Assembly (NCBI RefSeq): GCF_002078875.1
Contig: NC_034409.1
Location: 19,400,594-19,464,593 of the forward strand
Origin: Numida meleagris
Taxonomy: Eukaryota; Chordata; Aves; Galliformes; Numididae
Direction of reading: 5' to 3'
DNA length: 64,000 bases
In this document: in pieces, positions 50,686 through 62,035 of the stretch
Layout of the letters: every line of letters begins with the position of its first letter
How positions within the stretch are numbered: the first letter of the stretch is position 1
Translations under genes and position numbers: made by a program
Notes under the pieces: generated by a model
What the model was told of the DNA's origin: nothing
The model's database searches: none
Seen by the model: only the letters and a program-made list of their open reading frames with translations

Positions 50686-53600
50686 CTTCTTCTAAGACAT
50701 TGATTTTATAGAAAGAACAAATAAGATTCTTCCAAATATTTTTCCAATGCCATTTTATATTACTGAGTCATGGGTGCTATATGATAGTATATGGAAGTAT
50801 AATTACAATGGGTAACTTTGCTTGAAATAAACTTGACCTATTTCTGGTTCCAACGTGTCCCTACAAGTTCACCATTCAGGCTGCTACAGCCTGTTTGTGC
50901 CTACTTAGGAACACTGTGAGTTGGATTTTCACTGGAAGAGACGCATTGAACTCACAGTACCTCATTCCTAGTTCCTTACTCTTAACCCCTGGACATAGTT
51001 TAACAATTTTACATTCAGTAAAAGAAAACTTGAAATAGTCATGGCACTGTACTCTGATATCATCTACTTAAAGGCAGAGAATAAAACATTAACTTCTAAA
51101 AAATTTCCTCCAACCTGAAAAATGAAAAATATGTCAGTGAGGAAACAAGTTGTGACAATGCCAAACTGTGAGAAAAAGCAAATTCTGCTACAGCTAATAA
51201 TCATTGGAAGTGAAAAAAATTCCCAGTACAGTTGAAGAAAACCTACAGAAGAAAATACGATGAGGAAATATTGCATCTGTAATGAAATTATCAAAGCCAT
51301 TGACAAGACCTGAGAGAAAGATCTGAAAGTGATGTCTAAAAATGTTCCAATCCTCACTGTACTAAGTACAATATTTTGTTTTAAATTTGAGGATAGAGTA
51401 TCAGATGGAAAATAGACAAATAAATAAACAAAGATGCAGTGAAATTTTTAATCCTCTGAGCCTTGTAAAACACTGCAGTCATACAGAGAACGTAATTAAA
51501 TGTAGTATAAATAAATTTTTATTTTAATAAGAGAAACAGAAAGAATTAGATGACAGAAAACAGCAGTTTGATTTTGTGGGGAAGTATTTTCTTTTTACTA
51601 GAATAAAACGAAACAATGAGTACAGCCAACATGAAAAAAAATTGTTCCAGTTTCTGCAGCATGAAAAAAATACCAAAAGCTTTACAGACTACCTTCTAAA
51701 TAAAATGTAGATAATGAAGGATTAAGGTAAGAAGATCCTTCACCACTGACAACTGAGGAGTAAGAAAATTGTAAAATTATTTTTAGAAATAGGTTCTGTG
51801 TAAGGAATGGCTTATGATTTTAGTCTGAGTCCTGGGTCATCCAGAAAGGTGTTATGATGCAGACATACACCTCCATATACCTTCTTCATTTTGGAAAGAA
51901 GAGAACAGATTTACTTCAGTCTAATACCAGAAGAAATTGCAGTCTCCTCCTGCTCCCCCTCTTGTCCTTCCACTCTCTACTCAGCTGTGTTCAATAAACT
52001 TGTTGGAAGATTCTGTGGAGCCAAGATCCCACCAACACTGATGAAATAATAAATAAATGCACAGCTGCAGCCTCTCCTGAACAGGGAGGGCCAAAGGGAG
52101 AGGATCTGCACACCACTCTGGGGTGGGATTCAGCTCAGACAGATCCAGCTGTCTCTGAGGTTTCTGATGCAAGCTAGTCATCCAGGATGCTTTCTATCTC
52201 TGGGCTGGGATAGCACTTCCCAAAGGAAATTTATCTCCTCCGAGAAGAGAATGTCCAGGTTGAGCTGGCCATGTCACTTAATTGATGGTTTGGGCAGATT
52301 TAATCTCTAGCACAGAGCAAATTCCATGCAGGTGGTCAAACTGAGATAAAATGCTGACACTCCTATGGCACAAGGTGAATGAAAAACAATCCTTTACTGA
52401 GTAGACTTAATGCTAGACGGCAGTTTGGAAAGCATATTGTAGTTACTTCAAGAGTCATTTAGTTTCAAGTTTCTTTTCTCTTTACTTTGCGACTATAGAC
52501 ATTGTGTAAGTAAATATTCTTTGCTGTAGGTGGTCAGTACAGCTTTGCCCAATTTTAGTGTTGTCATGAGGCCCTCATCTCAATTCTTCATCCAGGTCTT
52601 GCTGCACTAAGCACTGAATATGAATTGTTTCTTTCTTGCTGTATTGTATTTTTCCCAGCACTTTGGAGGCACGGGGATCTGCAAAGACAGCTGAAGTTCT
52701 TGATGTTTATCTGTACTGTCATATTGTTATCATCACTTGTTTAGCATCAAGAGTCTTCTAGCTGTGTATGCTAATTTATATCTGGGTTCCTCTCCAGCAT
52801 GAGATAAATATTTCTTCAGAAGGAAAAGCAAGAAGGATGTGCATCCAGGAATCCAGGAAGATCCTTACCTTTATGTGATAAATACAGAATTCAGAATTCA
52901 AACCATATTTCATTCTTCTGGCTTCCTACCAGTCCAGCATTCATATCAGAAAAACAAACAAACAACAACAAAAAAAGCAACAAAAGAAAAACGAGAGAAA
53001 GATCAAAGACCAAACAGCTGGCCTCTTAATGTACAGTGTAGGAAAAGGCTGAGCAGAGCAGAAACCCATGCAGACAGCTTGGTCTTTGTAGCTTCTCCTT
53101 GTGCAAGCTGGACACCAGCTGGGGAACTTCCTCAGCTCTTAGGATGACAATCAGTGTCTCAGGCCATTCGTCATCTGGACTCCACAGACTTTGAAGAATC
53201 AAGATCTCATTCATCACCCTGTATCAATTCGGCTGCAGTGAGAAATGCCAGACATTTCCAGAAACTTGTTCCATGTAGTTTGCAAGCTGCCAAATTCTGC
53301 ACCAGCTAGGTAAATTTCTGAGAAGACTTAAAAGACAGTCACATACAGACTGTACTACTGAAATCTCATACGAAGGGATTGAAACAACCTTATCTGTTAT
53401 ACCAAATACTTTTCTGTGTCTGAAATTGTATGTGCATTTATTCAAATATAAGTTTCAGCCTTTTAAGAGTCACATATCAACAGTAAAGTGCTGGAAAATT
53501 TCAAGGCACTGTAGTTTGCTGGACTGTGGAAGTAAGGTGCTGGAAAAAAAGTAGTCTTAAGTTTTTCTCATACAATATTCCAAGATCCAAAGTTTGGTAA

Positions 53601-53896
53601 TTTTAATTACTTTTGAATGAAAATATAGCCTTAATAATGTAAGTGCATGTACTTTTGCCTTTATTGACATAGAAAGATTGAAACAATAGCACTAATATAA
53701 TTCCAGACATCCTCCACTCATCTTAATTAGAGGAGATAACTTTGAAGATTAATTTAAATGCCAACATTGTTAACTATTTCACTGCTGGTTGTCATGTCGC
53801 CACGATCCAACAATTGTAGATGAATGTATCTGTCATTCTATAATGTTTTATTAATTTGAAAGAACCTTTCACAGAAACATGGCAGCTGGTTTATTT

Positions 53897-53934
53897 AGAA
53901 TATGCAAATAACAAAGTAGTCTATTGCATATTCT
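53897..53934. repeat. 11-bp perfect inverted repeat with octamer motif
   Basis: agaatatgcaa (53897-53907) and ttgcatattct (53924-53934) are exact reverse complements with a 16-base spacer. The left arm and spacer contain ATGCAAAT, the POU octamer, directly followed by AACAAAG, a SOX-type site. An E-box CAGCTG lies upstream (53883-53888). It may be a regulatory element; this is inference from motifs only. Confidence 0.6.
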
Positions 53935-55725
53935 TTCAGTCACTTTGTTAATTGGGATTCTTCTGCCACTCTGAAAAATTGAGAGTAAAATTGTGCTTAC
54001 ATAGCCAACAAAGTTACAAAAAAAAAAAAAAAAAGGATTAAAATCCTAAATAGAAGTTTGCTTGACACTAACAGCTTCTTCTTCAGAGCAAGGTCAGCTT
54101 CTTTGGGGTTACAGACAGTAATAAGTGACAAAAATGGGATGAACTATGTATGCTTAAAATAAGGTTTAACTGCTAAAGTTCTATTAAATAAAACTATAAT
54201 AAATGAAAAAAATGTTATAGTTGTAACTGGCCATTGTTCAAGGAAAACTGGTTTACAGATAATTGTTAATACTGGTTTTTATATGATATATTTTTGTTTA
54301 CTAAGATACTTGAACTTTATAACATCATATTTTTGGAGCCACTTCTTTTAAAAAAGATGTTATAAATAGTACTTTTCAGAAAATACATCTTGTTATTTCT
54401 AGATCTGGAAGGCAGAAAATATTTTCTCCATATTGCAAATGAAAACTGACCATAGGAATTAATGTTTTGATACTCAGAAATAAAAGAAGAGCGACATGTG
54501 CAATTGTCTATATGTGTTTTCTACTACAATGAAGATCAGTGTTCATCAGAAAGTAAATGAATGTTTTCATTTGATATCTTTTATAAAGAAGAAGGAATTT
54601 CTCTGTCTAGCACTGAGCTAGAAAGTGTCCTTCCACTAAAAGTGTTTTGAATGGTAAAAGAAGACTCTAAGACTCTCTTGGTCACTGGTCTGTTCATTCA
54701 GCCTTACTTCTTCAGCCTTACGTATTATTTTCAAGAACTGCACCCTCTTCATACTTGAGGAACATATTTCTTCTAAGACAGAAAGCTGATATCTACAAAC
54801 GGGTTCTGCTTTCCTATTTCTTGCAACACTGGGATGAAATAATGAGAAGCAGCTTTCCTGTAACTTTCCAGGCTTTGATATTTTACTAGCACAACCACTT
54901 TTCATGTTGTCATCTTTTACATTATTCCATCATAACCAGAAGTCACTCGATGAGAATTGGGTGTTTGAAAGTTTCATAACAAAGGAAGCAATGTTATTCT
55001 CTCAAAGAAGTGTAATGAGTTATTGTGACTACTGGATTTTCAAAGTCAGACAAAAAGTAAAATATAAAAAGCTCTGATTCAAAACCAGCCAACTTTCCTT
55101 CTCCTAATTATTGTCGCTGTGTCTAACCAGTTAATTCCAGTCAGCAAGTTAAATAAATTCTCTAAGAGGTCCAGCAAGGCCAGAACATTTTCCCAAATGA
55201 TAGACAAGTTCATCCAGGTACATGGAGCAAATGAAATTCAGACTTTCTTTTCCAGTGTTGAAGACTTGTTGTATGTCCATTGTTTTCCACCTTCTAAAAC
55301 TATAATTTTGCTTATAGGACTGTTCTATGGAGAAGACTGTTTGTAGTGAAAAGCTAGAATCCTAATATTGATATAGATTTAGAAAAAATAGCTAAATTAT
55401 TATAGAAAAAACATATTTTGTTTGAATAGAGTTTAAATTGTTTTTTTTGCACTCAAATGATTTGCTGGGACAGCTAGGTCTTTATAGTTCCACCAATAAA
55501 TATTAATAAACTTACATGTTTGTATAGCACATTAACAAAATGCAGTTCCAGATCTGCCAGGGATCTCTAGAAATATTTATAATACAAATGAGTTTTATCA
55601 AGTCCTGATAATACTAAGATACTAGAATTTTCTAACATGCTTAAATGAAATTAGAAAAATAGTAATTTATAACTATCTGGTGATAAGACCCATGTGTGTA
55701 TAGATAGAAATACCTGAATACGTTT

Positions 55726-56306
55726 TATGTAGGCCACTGTGAAAGTAATGTCTCCTATTTATTTCTGTGGAAACTAAAACAGATACAAAGAGCATAATAA
55801 CACTATTTGATAGAGCAAATTCTCAGTTACAAAACACTATTACACTCTTTTTCAGCACGGTCACCACCATTAGATATGTATTTTGAGTAGCAATAAACAG
55901 TAGCCTGCATGCTGTCTTCAAAAAAATCTGCACCAGAAGAGGCGAGCCACTGGTGCCGTCACCACTGCCGTCTCCACTGCTGAAATGCACCACCCACCGC
56001 CTCACTGTGCTCACATCCCTGTTGTGTCTCCATAAATGTTCAGTAAGTGTCAATGAGTGTCAGTGGGTACCATTTTTTTTCACATGGAGGAATTCAATAA
56101 CACACCTTTGCTTAAAATGCACTTCCACATCAGACACTATTTTGTCAGACTCCCCCTCTGCTGTCATTTGTTGCGTAGCAATAAAATTTAATGGAATATT
56201 GGTAGGAAGGTTCAACCTCTACTGCCATATCACCAGCATCCACCTCTCATGCTGTGGGCCAACATCATAAAATAGGAGGCATTACTTTTGGAGCAGCCCT
56301 CATGTA
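55726..56306 (-). mobile_element. Mariner-type DNA transposon remnant
   Basis: The two ends are inverted repeats. The left reads 'gtgaaagtaatgtctcctat' and the right, reversed, 'ccaaaagtaatgcctcctat'. TA dinucleotides lie at both borders (55726-55727 and about 56305-56306), as expected for mariner target sites. The interior codes, on the - strand, for a piece of the N-terminal DNA-binding part of a mariner-like transposase. Only about 580 bp remain, so the catalytic domain is deleted. This matches the non-autonomous Galluhop-like mariner copies remembered from chicken. Border positions are good to about 3 bases. Confidence 0.85.
55823..56053 (-). pseudogene. Mariner transposase N-terminal fragment
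   Basis: The frame reads LTLTEHLWRHNRDVSTVRRW and then VVHFSSGDG, resembling the helix-turn-helix that binds the terminal repeats in mariner transposases (pattern: aligned helices, then RRW..rFrsGd). The preceding codons on the same strand (about 56055-56130) continue the homology (CVIEFLHVKKNG) but are separated by a stop. The DD(34)D catalytic region is absent. A short Gly/Ser/Asp repeat (GDGSGDG) follows the helix. It is a broken remnant with no expected activity. Confidence 0.75.
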
Positions 56307-59300
56307 TGTACAAATATATACACACTGGATATATACGAAAACCTCATCTATATGAAGAATAAAATGTATGCCAGTAATTTGCCTTATGTCTTGCCTACAA
56401 ACCTTCAAGCGCAGTGACAGAAAGGGATTAATAATGTTAGCATAAATGATTCATCTTGCTCTATAGAATTTTTCTTTTTCATATTCTGTTACTTTTATTT
56501 ATTGATAGACAAAACAGCAGGCAAGTGAAAAGCTTAAATAGGTGAAGCAGACTGAAATTAATTAAACAGACAGTGCTAGTTGAAGCATCTGCACGCTGCA
56601 GAGTACCCTGACCTGGGAACTGCACTTACCCTCAGGCCCCATGGCACAGACCCGCTGTCAGATCTAAAGGCCTTTGTTAACAACAAGCTTATTGGTGAGA
56701 TCAGTCACAGGGAATTGGTTTTGGTTCATTCCAAGGCAGTGAGGTTTTGTCTGTAGATGTCAGGAGGGATTTAGTGGAGAGGAGGTTATAGAGAAATATC
56801 CATAGGATAACTAATTAAATTGAAAGATTTTCAGCCCTTGCTGGAGGAAGATGCTTAGTCTGAAGGGGCTCACAGCCCTGGAAGTCATGTGCACCATTCT
56901 GAGACATTCCTGTCATATCAGAGGAACTGATTGCTCAAGGCATAAGCAAAAGTATTTGCCCTCACCAAATGTTGCACTGACCTAAACTGCAGAGAAACAT
57001 CTTTACTCTTTCAAAAAAGAGCAAAATATAGTACATAAGCATGAGAAGATTTTGTCTAGTATACTGTTCAGAAAATAATCTGATAGTGTTGGAAATAGGT
57101 TTCCAAACACCTTGAATGAACAAAGATATCTAGATAGAAATGGGTTATGCTTGCCCTACAGTGGTAACATTATTTAATTAAATACAGAATAATGAAAATA
57201 ACTGAAAAATTAGTAATAAAACATCTTCTGTGAGATGTTTTGTTCTGTAAAATGTTTAGGCTAGTAAGAATCATTACTTCAAATAATTACAGTTGGCTGT
57301 TGCAACATATTGTTTTTTCTTTATTTTCCAGGAAAAGGAAAATATTTCTCCTATTAATCATTCTTTTGTCTGTTTCCTCAGCAATTGAAAAAGTCAATTT
57401 TACTAGAGTTGGAATGATGAAATTAATAAGTGTCGGGAGAAGGATCTGAAGGGGCATCCCAAAATTTGAATCTGCGCTTGGAAAGACTAGTAAGCAGGAA
57501 ATAGCAGAAAAGAAACCAAGTTTCGGTGACTCAGCAAAAGCAAGGGAAAGCTCTTCTGGAAACTGGGACCGACAAAGCTTAACTTCCTATGAATTCATAC
57601 TTCTTAGGTCTCTTAAATACAGCAGGATATCTGATCAAAGCTTTTGAAGTATTTGAAAAAAAACTGAGTACCTCTTTCTGCCCTGTAAATTCCTAAGTGT
57701 CCAATAAAGAGTGAGTTTGCAGAGTAATTTCTTAGTTGAGATAATAATAGGATTACTTAGTTTCATCAAATTTCTAAAAACTTAACATTTCTGAGACGTC
57801 TGTTCATTTGGCAGAGTTTGTTATACTCAGTTAACAAATTCAAAGTCTGGACAACACATATGCAAAACAGCTCTAATTCTTAATTGCCTTTTTTTTTTTT
57901 TTTTTTTAAAGAACCAGACGAGGAAAAAATTAATATTTAAAATCAGAATAATCCAGATTTCGGTATATTAAAATAAATAATCAAAATAATATTTTATGTG
58001 AATATTTGGTCTATGGTTCTCTGCAATAATATCTTTTCAATTAATTATGTATCATAATTAGTATAACATAAATTATGTATAACAAAACTATTGCAAATCT
58101 TTCTACACAGCATGAAAACACAGTATGTCCAGGAATGACAGACCAATGCCTAATCTTTTTGAAATAAACCTCTTATAGAACACTATACGAAAATGTAAAT
58201 GAGAGATCTATTTAGCAAAGTAGCTCTGTCTGATAATGTCAGAGGCTAAAACCAAGAACTGATCAAATACAGAATGATTTCATCACTCTGTTGTGAAAAT
58301 ATAATCCAGTAGCTTCTCTCATTAATATGTAGTTTAAATACTTTCTAAATACTCTAGATGTGATCTAAAAACTTTTAATTGTAAAAATAGATTACAAATA
58401 ATATTCTCAAATAAAATTCAGCAAAAGATATTTGTGTATAGATTTTCCTGGCCAAATCCAACACTTAAAATTAATGACTAAGAGGCTGATTCACATCAAT
58501 AAATCAAAAAAAATTTGAGATTTACTGAATTTCAGAATTTTTTTTTCATATGAATAACATTGTGGGCTATATGACATTTATGGTTTTACTATCAAAGCTG
58601 ATAGTTATTATGATTAATATCTGCTACCAATTTTTTGCATTCCAGTTACAATATTGACTATATTCTCATCATTTTGTTACGCTCAAAATACAGGCAAAAG
58701 AAACACACCAAATATAAAAAGCAAATCAGTTGTTGTTAGTGTAACTGAAATCTTATCCATTTAATCCAAGATTTATTATTAGTCCAGCTGCAATGAAACT
58801 AACACAGATCAGATTGTGTACAGTTAAAATGATCCATGTACACACTTTCTAGTGTCTATCTATTTTTCTAGATCACCCTTGTCAAGCAGATGGCTTCAGT
58901 CAGGAGTGGGTCCATATATTGTCTGCATCTAAGCTCAAATGAGTAAGGTCCTGATAGTGTTTTTTTTCCATTTCCCACTAGAATTTGCTTGGGGTCACTC
59001 TTGTCTGACAGCTGACTTGCTCTTCACTTTGCTCTCTTTTATTTGTCTCCAAATCCACTTGATATCCAACTTTGCTACATAAGATCTCCTTTAAATGTGT
59101 TGTATATTTGCTCTTTGTTCTTTTTCTTACCTCTAAAACTACTTAGACCTTGTCCCAGAAGTGTGAACCTTTGACAAGCAGTAATTGCTGATTGGTATGT
59201 TGTTTACAACCTTGGGCCTCAAGTAGCAATTTGTGCCTGTGTTTAAGCATCCTTGCCATAACTCGACATCTTTCCTCCTCAACCCACTACAGATGTATTT

Positions 59301-60400
59301 TAATCTAAGGTCAAACAAAATCTCTTCTGCACAGAAGATCACTTGATCTTATTAGCCATTAGTTAGAAATCTGCACACGTATAACAGAAAATACTACACT
59401 TTGCTATTGACCAAAGAAAATGAAAAGCTGAAGTAACATAAGTAGCAGTTGATAATTGCCTTTGCAAGTTAAAACAAATTTCCAGATAGGGTAAGACAAG
59501 TCCAGAAGAAGGCTGACATATGTTGATGCTTGTGCTGTTAGCTAAGCACATAGACCGTGACCTGTTACAAACCAAAATCCAACTCTACATTTACTGTTCT
59601 ATGAGGTATGTCTTTCATATGTGTTACCTTTTTATGATTCTGGGTTTTATTCAAGATTAGCTAATGCTTGCTAAAAATTGCCACAAAGGCCTCATAAAAG
59701 TCTGTTTCTCACTGTGTTGAAATGTTTTTATTAATAAGGAACAACATGCTTCTCTCCAAGTGCTCTTGAACTAGCATCTTTCTTTTATGGAAATATAGAA
59801 CCATCTGTCAATAATGCTTTAAATGACCTCTCAAAAAAAAAAAACCAGCCTAAAAATACTTATGAATTCAGATACATACTTTTCAGAGTGTAAATTGGTT
59901 CTGTCATAGATCAGTTATGATACTCAAATAAACTTCTAACACCTCTAACCTGCACTTTTAACTCATTCTTCTGCTTTCTGGAGCATAATTTCTATGATTA
60001 TTACTTTTCACTTCCTTTCCCTCCTGTCAAGCTCCTCCTTGTTGGATAAATATAGTTCCCTTGCATTGTCAGATTGAGTATTTCTATCAGATCTCTGTTT
60101 CCATCCAATCCAATCTGTTGCAGTACAGTCTTGCTGTGGAACAGAAATATAAAGCATGATTCCTCTCTTTCTGTAGTATTATTCTGAGACACAGCTATGC
60201 ACTTCCAAACACATATCAGAGCATATAGAAAACTTTGGATAGAACCTAAGTATGAATATCTAATAAATTTCTTCAGTGAATGAAGTTAAGAATGAATTAA
60301 CTGCACATGAGCAATATACCAGGAAAACTTATTATAAGAAAGAATGTCAAAGTTAGTATTATAATTATTATGACTACCATAGATAGATGCAACTGTTATT
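56307..60400. other. Unique AT-rich DNA
   Basis: No gene or transposon was recognised. A run of about 19 T lies at 57889-57907, and the rest is AT-rich with short chance frames. The patch 56580-56960 is GC-richer and unexplained. Confidence 0.55.
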
Positions 60401-60715
60401 AATCATAGAATCATTCAGGTTGGAAAAGACCTCTAAGATCATCTAGCCCAACTGTCAACCCATCATCACCATGCCTATGCACCATGTCACTAAGTTCCAT
60501 ATCTATCCTTTTCAACCAGGGATGGTGATTCCACCACTTCCCTGAGCACAACTTAAGGCCATTCCCTCTCAACTTATTACTGCTCACATGGGAGAAGAAG
60601 TCAACCCCTACCCCACTACAGTCTCCTTTCAGGTAGGTAGTTGTACAGAACAATATGGTTTCTCCTGAGCCTTCTCCTCCCCACTCAAAACAATCCCAGT
60701 TCCCTCAGCTGCTCC

Positions 60716-61099
60716 CTATAAGACTTGTGCTCCAGACCCCTCACCAGCTTTGTTGTCCTTCACTGGACATGCTCCAAGGGCCTCAATGTCTTTCTTGTAG
60801 TGAGGGACCTGAAACTGAACACAGTACTTGAGGTGTGGCCTCACAAGTGCAAAGTACAGAGGGATGATCACCTCCCTGGTACCACTGACTACACTATACC
60901 CAATACAAGCCAGGATGCCATTTTCCTTCTTGGCCACCTGGGCACACTGCTGACAAATGTTTAGCTGGCTTTTAACTAACACTCCCGGATACTTTTGCTC
61001 TGTGCAGCTTTCCAGCCACTCTGGTCCAATCCTGTAGCATTTCATGGGCTTGTTGTGACCAAAGTGCAGGATACAGCACTTGGTCTTATTGAAGCTCAT
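60716..61099 (-). pseudogene. CR1 ORF2 RT C-terminal remnant
   Basis: The frame reads [80 protein letters not shown] and [15 protein letters not shown]. It agrees with the CR1 consensus over about 110 codons. An extra T near 60780 then shifts the frame, so the last residues are out of register. The real protein would have continued upstream through FADDTKL, so the Met is not a true start. Confidence 0.92.
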
Positions 61100-61374
61100 A
61101 AAGTTGGACTCAGCTCATTGATCTAGACTATCTAGTTCCTCTGCCTTTCCACTTTCAAGATCACTGCTTCGTCCCAACTTGGTGTCATCTGCAAAACTTA
61201 AAGAAGGTACACTCAAATCTCCTCATTCAGATTATCAGTGAAGATATTAAACAGGGCTGGCCCCAGGGGAACACCACGCTCATGCCTGGTCACCAGCTGG
61301 ATTTAATTGCATTCACAACCACTCTCTAGGCCTGGCCCTTTAGCCAGTTTTAACCCAGCAAAGAATACACCTGT

Positions 61375-61689
61375 TCAAGCCATGGGCTGCCAGCTTCGAC
61401 TGAGAATACTGTGGGAGACAGTGTCAAAGGCTTTACTAAAATCTAGGTAGATTACATTCACAGCCTTTCCTTCATCCACTAGGTGGATCACCTGGTCATA
61501 GAAGGATATCAGACTGGTCAAGCAGGACCTGCCTTTCATGAACCCATGCTGGCTAGGCCTGATCCCCTGGATGCCCCACACATGCCATGTGATGTCACCT
61601 AAGACAATCTGCTCCATTGCCTTCCCTGATACTGAGTTGAGGCTGACAGGCCTGTAGTTCCTTCGATTCTTCTTGTAGGTGGATGTCAC
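61375..61689 (-). pseudogene. CR1 ORF2 reverse-transcriptase N-half remnant
   Basis: Visible motifs are RRNYRPVSLNSVSGKAMEQI, SQHGFMKGRSCLTSLISFYD, VDEGKAVNVIYLDFSKAFDT and VSHSIL. These correspond to RT blocks up to motif A; the D of YLDFSKAFD is the first catalytic aspartate and is retained. After SHSIL the frame breaks in SRSWQPMA and stops. The downstream RT text (GVPLG, FADD) continues in other frames. In an intact CR1 this domain copies the RNA at the nicked target site. Here it is a fragment. Confidence 0.93.
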
Positions 61690-61802
61690 ACTGGCAAGTC
61701 TCCAGTCATCTGGGACCTACTTGGATGCTCTCAGCAAAAGCTCCCTGTTCATCCAGGCCAGTCTTCTTCCCCACTGGCTCATCTTACAGCATACGGGACC
61801 GC

Positions 61803-62018
61803 CTATTCCTGCACCTTTAAGGTTTCCTTCTTGAGGAATGTCCAGAATTCCTGGACCCCTTTGCCCTTCAGGACTGACTCCCAAGGGATTCTCCCAGACA
61901 ATGTCCTAAACAGTTCAAAAGTGCTGACCCTGCTTATGAGTTTAACAAGAATAGAGAATTCAATCATTTTGTGATGGTTCTGCCCAAGACAGCTCCTGAT
62001 CCCCATATCTCCCACCAC
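61803..62018 (-). pseudogene. CR1 ORF2 endonuclease C-terminus remnant
   Basis: The frame reads VGDMGIRSCLGQNHHKMIEF, then RVSTFELFRT, PWESVLKGKGVQEFWTFLKK and ETLKVQE. This corresponds to the last part of the CR1 endonuclease (consensus CLGHSDHEM..EF; PWE....GKGVQECW). In that domain the SDH motif is catalytic; here it is replaced by the sequence NHH, so the site is lost. About 70 codons remain of an approximately 230-codon domain. The linker to RT is mostly deleted. Confidence 0.85.
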
Positions 62019-62035
62019 TCCTTCTCTGTTCCTGA

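Larger units (their letters stand above)
49216..55725. other. Long unique AT-rich stretch
   Basis: About 6.5 kb without a supported gene or transposon. It holds a CAAA repeat (50661-50685), a run of 17 A (54018-54034) and a notable 11-bp inverted repeat at 53897-53934 with octamer and SOX-like motifs (see findings). GC-richer patches lie at 51900-52330 and 52990-53180, with short unrecognised frames. The 97-codon hydrophobic reverse frame at 51064-51357 looks like chance. Confidence 0.5.
60401..62035 (-). mobile_element. Longest CR1 LINE copy, endonuclease end to tail
   Basis: At 1.6 kb this is the most complete CR1 of the window. Read from its 5' side on the - strand, it has the end of the endonuclease domain (61803-62018), a deletion joint near 61720, RT from NYRPVSL to FDTVSHSIL (61375-61689), and a degraded GVPQG motif (GVPLG, about 61270). 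FADDTKLG follows near 61172-61195, then the RT C-terminus (60716-61099), the ORF2 end and 3' UTR, and an inverted octamer tail at 60401-60414. Stops and frameshifts are frequent, for example an extra T in 'gaggcccttggagc' near 60780. The copy is dead, and 5'-truncated inside the endonuclease at about 62035. Confidence 0.96.

Noticed and set aside
51064..51357. 97-codon hydrophobic - strand frame as a receptor fragment
   Set aside because: No receptor motif; composition explains the hydrophobicity.
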